Source: Coptodactyla brooksi (lineage: Eukaryota; Arthropoda; Insecta; Coleoptera; Scarabaeidae). From it: a DNA stretch of 21,437 nt. Of this stretch, positions 17,511-21,437 are shown piece by piece. The position numbers and the translations under genes are program-made. The stretch spans positions 1 to 21,437 of the forward strand of contig JAWQRM010000567.1 of assembly GCA_033557675.1 (NCBI GenBank), written 5' to 3'. Position 1 is the first letter of the stretch, and each line of letters starts with the position of its first letter. The notes under the pieces were generated by a model that had not been told where the DNA came from, ran no database searches, and saw only the letters and a list, made by a program, of their open reading frames with translations.

Positions 17511-20057
17511 CCACTCCCCAAATACCTACTTGTTCTTTGGATGCGCTTGAGGAAAGTGAAGAGCTTCCAAAGCAATCTTATGCTTCCACTGCATTAGTGA
17601 TGCCTCCATTTGAAGACCAGCCAAGCAGCAGTAAAATTCTATTCCGATGACACCATATTGACATTTACTCAACTACTCGGCCTATATAGTGTTTATTGAA
17701 AATAAGCCAATAAATATTTTTAAAACATCCATTATATAGTTATGCATAATAGAAGAGAATATATTTCGAGGAAAGTACATGTTCTGCAAGGCATTCAGAA
17801 ATGTGAGTAAAAGGATTTGTAGCATGACTATGTGCTAATTATATTTTTGTAAATAGTAAACTTGGCTTCGTACCGAAACGAAATTAAGCAGCTGAAGAAA
17901 AAAATTCGGTATATGGAACAAAGACCAATTAAAATGAAATTAAAGGAAGCTCAAAAAGAAATGCACAATTTCTCAAAATTATCGCCATACGTCCAAGATT
18001 TTTTTGTGTCCCAGATGAAAAATATTCAATACAAATGTAGAGGAAGTAGATATAGTCTCTTAAATAAAATTTTAGCATTAAGTGTATATAAAACCAATCC
18101 AAGAGCATATAAATTATTTTCGAAAATATTTATATTGCCTGGACCTAAGGTTCTTAAACAATTTTTGAAATTAATTCCAGTTAAACCTGGAATTTTAAAA
18201 ACTATCTTTAATCACCTTCAACAAGTAGTACCCAACATGTCTGAGAGGGATCGTCTCAGATCGGTTTGTGTGCTGTTATTTGACGAAATGGCACTTCAGC
18301 CACACCTAGAATATAATCGTGCGGAACATTTGGTTGAAGGCTTTGAAGATAATGGGCATAGAAGAACAAGTGAAATTGCAGACCATGTGCAACTATATAT
18401 GTTGCGAAGTATTTTTAAGAAGTGGAAGCAACATATGGCTTTCAGTTTCACTAAATCTACTATTGGTGCAGTAGATATAGTTGGAGACTATAAAGATATT
18501 GTATCTACTTGTCATGACATTGGACTGAGGGTAATAGCATATGTGTGTGATCAAGGGGCCACAAATGTGCGAGCATTGAAAATGCTGAAGGAAGAATCAA
18601 GTATGTATGCATTAAGAAGGGGAAATGAACCAAGAGATGATATCATCTATGTTGAAGACCACACAGTAGTGCTATTTTTTGATCCTCCACATCTTATAAA
18701 ATGCATTCGGAATAATCTGCTGACCAAAAACTTGCAATTTATTCAGGAGGGCAAGATAAAAATTGCTAAATGGTCACATATTGTGGACTGTTATAAATTG
18801 GATTGCCAAGAAGGGCGCTTACGCCTGATGCCCAAATTAAGTGACTACCACATCCTACCTTCCAAAATAAAAAAAATGAAAGTGTCAGCATGCACCCAAA
18901 TGCTAAGCAGAAGTGTTGCCACCGGCATTAACGTTTTGTCAAAGGGATATCAGACTGCTGATGGTAACATAACAATTACTGCCGAAGCCAAAGATACTTC
19001 TGACCTATGTTTATTCTTTAATGATTTATTTGATAGTGTTATTCGCAGGCTAGGGATGGAGGAAAAGAGAAATGGGCAAATCACGTTGCGGCACAACATC
19101 GTATGAGCATCTTCTAAGCAGATCTTAAGTAACATGGAATTTATTTCAGCAAAAGCTGGTGACAAAAGAAAGCCTGCTTTAATTTACAATTGGATATCGA
19201 CAATAACGGGATTCCAAATAATAAAAAAAATTCTAGCAGAACTTGGTTACCCATCATTCCCTGGAAATTCCTTTAATCAAGATCCTATAGAAAATTTTTT
19301 TGGCCAGCTACGACAGCATGGAGTACAAAACGTCAATCCAACTTGTGCTGCATTTGGCCCCTATCTGAAGTCTTTAATAATATCTTCAGTTGGCACACAT
19401 TCTAAACTTTTTAATTGTGAAGATGATGACTGTTCTCATTTGTTGGACAATATAAAAAATTTACTTAGAACATCTGTGCCTCTGGAAGAAGCTCTCCATA
19501 TTGAAGAACTTGTACCTGTGCCACTAGGTGAGATACCCAACATAACCGAGACAGAAAAAATGACAATTGGTTACATTGCTGGTTGGGTAGTAAAAAACAA
19601 AAAAAATATGATGCAGTGCGCTGTCTGCAGAGAAGCTGTGCTTGATTCGTCCCAAGAAGATTAATATCTTCATGAATTAATAAAAGCAAAAGAACGTGAT
19701 CCTTCATCTCCTACCCTTCATTATTGCAATAGAACATTTACTAATTTCCTTATTCAAATTCATAACATTTTTTACTTCTTTTTCCCACAAATCATTCATA
19801 AAAAACAGCTTCTCCCAAAAATCTATTATGTAAAGCAATATTTTCAGTTTCCTTTTAAAAAATGCCCTCATACCAAAGACTTAATAGATTCCATCCGTAA
19901 TTCCTTTGTTCTGTTACTTTTGTTTGATTATGTAAGGACATGCGCAAAAATAATCTCAGGAAAGAAAAGGACGTTGGGAACACCAGATTCTTTAAAAAAA
20001 AACTACTGACCTACTTCCAAAACAAAAAATTTTAAAATATTAATGAAGATGAGGAAC

Positions 20058-20501
20058 GGAGACGAGGTACTATGGACATTATAGTACCTCATGCAAGGGC
20101 CCGGATCGGAGCAAGTTATGTTACTTCTGCGGTGGTGCGAGGCACAAACTGAAGGATTGCGAGACTGCAGAGCCTTCGTGCTTTTTGTGCTCTACGAATA
20201 ATTCCAATGGCAAGAAACACTTGGTCGGATCGAGAGGGTGCACAGCTTTCCGGGAAGCCCTTGCAATAGCCAGAAAGAAATGACGCTTTTGCCCTATAGA
20301 ACAGAAAGGAGAGTTCCTTAAAGCAACCTGATGAAGTGGCGCCATCCTGAAGTAATGCCTGATGGCGATGCCGGGATGGATTCATGCGACTAAGGTGGAA
20401 ATGAGTTTAGTGGGTGTGGCCTATTCAGTATAGGCGAGTCCGACACTCCAGGGACAGGGTGGTGTGTAAAAAGCATTCTCAGACCATTCAAAAAAAAAAA
20501 A
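20058..20501 (+). mobile_element. Truncated R1-like LINE: ORF1 zinc-knuckle end plus 3' tail
   Basis: The frame 20095-20283 reads CYFCGGARHKLKDC (C-x2-C-x4-H-x4-C) then CFLC...HLVGSRGC and FREALAIARKK, ending TGA. This is the C-terminal zinc-knuckle region of an ORF1 (gag-like) protein of R1/Jockey-type LINEs. About 200 bases later the sequence ends in a 12-A tail (20490-20501), so ORF2 is missing: an internally deleted copy. AATGAAGATGAGGAAC (20042-20057) and AATGAAGGTGAAAAAC (20500-20515) agree at 13 of 16 bases and look like an aged target-site duplication. A 10-bp hairpin, GAGGTACTAT/ATAGTACCTC (20064-20090), sits at its 5' end. Confidence 0.7.
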
Positions 20502-20620
20502 TGAAGGTGAAAAACACTTCATTATTCTTTTTCAACAATTAAGTTTTAGATCTGACACTATGGTAATGTAGATATACTTCAGTCTTTATACACATTTGTG
20601 GTATTTTGTTTATTTGCCAG

Positions 20621-20787
20621 GGCTAAACAGCATGCTGTATGAACTCACGCCCTTTGCTCTAAAGCTTGCTTTCAGTTGGATCGAAGGTGCAGTGGTCAAC
20701 ATCCATAAAAACATGACTCAAGAGAAAGTAGCTGAAGTATCTGATACATATTGTAAGGAACATCCACCCACACTTACGGGAATGTAA
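20621..20787 (+). CDS. Possible terminal exon of an unrecognised protein
   Basis: After a good acceptor (TTTGTTTATTTGCCAG, ending 20620) an open frame of about 55 codons reads LNSMLYELTPFALKLAFSWIEGAV and ends ...CKEHPPTLTGM, stop TAA at 20785-20787. AATAAA-like signals follow at about 20863-20880, so it could be a 3' terminal exon of a gene entered by a phase-1 intron. The matching upstream exon is not obvious; the R1-like insertion and the THAP pseudogene lie between. The family is not recognised; it could equally be a transposase remnant. Confidence 0.3.
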
Positions 20788-21437
20788 AACTGCAACAGCA
20801 AACATTTTAGTAGCACTTCTGAGGAATATAAAATTAAAAATTATTACATGATTTTTCTAATAATAAATTACCAGTAATAAACTTTACGTAGTTTTCATAA
20901 ACTATTCATGTACAATAGTCATTCTGTAAATATTTTTGTGAATTTTGTGCATTTTAAAATAACATCCCAATCTCTTATAGAATATATAGTTAAAATACCT
21001 TCTGTAAACTAAGAACTCTGTCAAACATGCTACATAGTATCCAAAAGTATATTAGTCATTACATATTCTGAAAATTACATATTTAGTACGAAATTGTTTG
21101 GGGCCATACATGTGTAATTTTAGAATTTCGTGGAATGAGATTTAATATAGATTTTTCGTTGTCATGTATTTCTCGACTTCCATAGAGTATAAGCATTGTA
21201 TTATAAGATTTGTTAGTAATTATGTACTAGTTAATTACCTGATTATGAATCTATGTATGCACACATTGACACTTATTATGAACTATTGTTTGTACATGCT
21301 TATATCAATATGATTTGTATACAAATTTCAATATATTACGATTTTGATGCGAAGAAACATGAGTGTATTAATTGTATTTATAGTAGGCTAATCCTAATTC
21401 CGCTATCAAGGTAAAACACAAGTTGTAACACTAAGAT
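20788..21437. other. AT-rich noncoding end of window
   Basis: No coding frame, RNA gene or ordered repeat recognised. Sequence is AT-rich with several short poly-A-signal-like hexamers in the first 100 bases. Confidence 0.5.

Larger units (their letters stand above)
16288..20009 (+). pseudogene. THAP-domain P-element/THAP9-like transposase, two in-frame stops
   Basis: Coding exons 16288-16543, 16604-16747, 17511-17630 and 17857-20009, all introns phase 1 with GT/AG ends, join into one 890-codon frame, close to the length of THAP9-type proteins. Residues 1-85 are a C2CH THAP zinc finger (CAVFGC, HYFP, W36, KVCHNQF). The second half of the C-x-x-H pair is Gln 63. A short coiled coil (YRNEIKQLKKKIRYMEQ) opens the last exon. 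The RNase H-like core shows LLFDEM (Asp 316), VCDQGATN (Asp 405), FFDPPHLIK and NQDPIENFFGQLR (Glu 652), the P-type pattern. Lesions: TGA at 19104-19106 (codon 590), TAA at 19662-19664 (codon 776), and TTG where the initiator Met is expected. There is no frameshift over 2.1 kb, so inactivation looks recent. Terminal inverted repeats were not identified. Confidence 0.85.

Noticed and set aside
20325..20350. CTGATGA at about 20329 as a second hammerhead
   Set aside because: No GAAA core or cleavage triplet follows within a possible stem II distance.

Overview
This window reads as AT-rich nuclear DNA from an animal, most likely an insect. The evidence is spliced genes with GT/AG introns, AATAAA signals, many microsatellites, and a dense mix of decayed transposons (LINEs of several clades, Tigger/pogo, mariner, a P-element-like transposase). 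No bacterial operons, Shine-Dalgarno sites, CRISPR arrays or tRNA/rRNA genes were found. The species cannot be named from the sequence alone.

Layout. 0-0.9 kb: repeat DNA with a LINE endonuclease remnant on the minus strand. 0.9-5.65 kb: the only apparently intact gene. It has a CpG-richer putative 5' exon, three coding exons joined by phase-0 introns (2222-2404, 3102-3194, 3254-5434) and AATAAA signals, predicting an 818-residue protein with two zinc-finger-like motifs, a tyrosine-recombinase-like domain and a Myb/SANT-like tail. Its introns hold a 183-193 bp tandem repeat and a C-poor GTGA-type repeat. 5.65-7.4 kb: AT-rich DNA with hairpins and one possible transposase tail. 7.4-8.77 kb: a broken Tigger/jerky-type transposase. 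9.3-10.55 kb: an R2-like reverse transcriptase remnant (minus), preceded on its own strand by a hammerhead-ribozyme-like motif with an intact core (10442-10486), and a cluster of hairpins. 10.87-12.2 kb: a decayed, rearranged LINE reverse transcriptase (plus). 12.3-12.63 kb: a pseudogenised PR/SET domain of PRDM type (minus). 13.35-13.57 kb: a mariner-like transposase C-terminus. 14.1-15.4 kb: diverged repeats and a palindrome with 40-base arms. 16.0-20.0 kb: a THAP-domain P-element/THAP9-like transposase with four recognisable coding exons, two in-frame stops, a lost zinc ligand and no ATG. Just beyond its stop lies a truncated R1-like LINE. 20.62-20.88 kb: a possible terminal exon of an unrecognised gene.

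How the parts relate. There is no pathway here; this is a transposon-rich accessory region in which one recombinase-like gene has stayed open while neighbouring mobile elements decayed. The most interesting items are the intact spliced tyrosine-recombinase-like gene, the hammerhead-like motif, the nearly intact P-like transposase with discrete lesions, and the PR-domain relic. All exon joins are read from splice-site consensus and frame continuity and have no transcript support.
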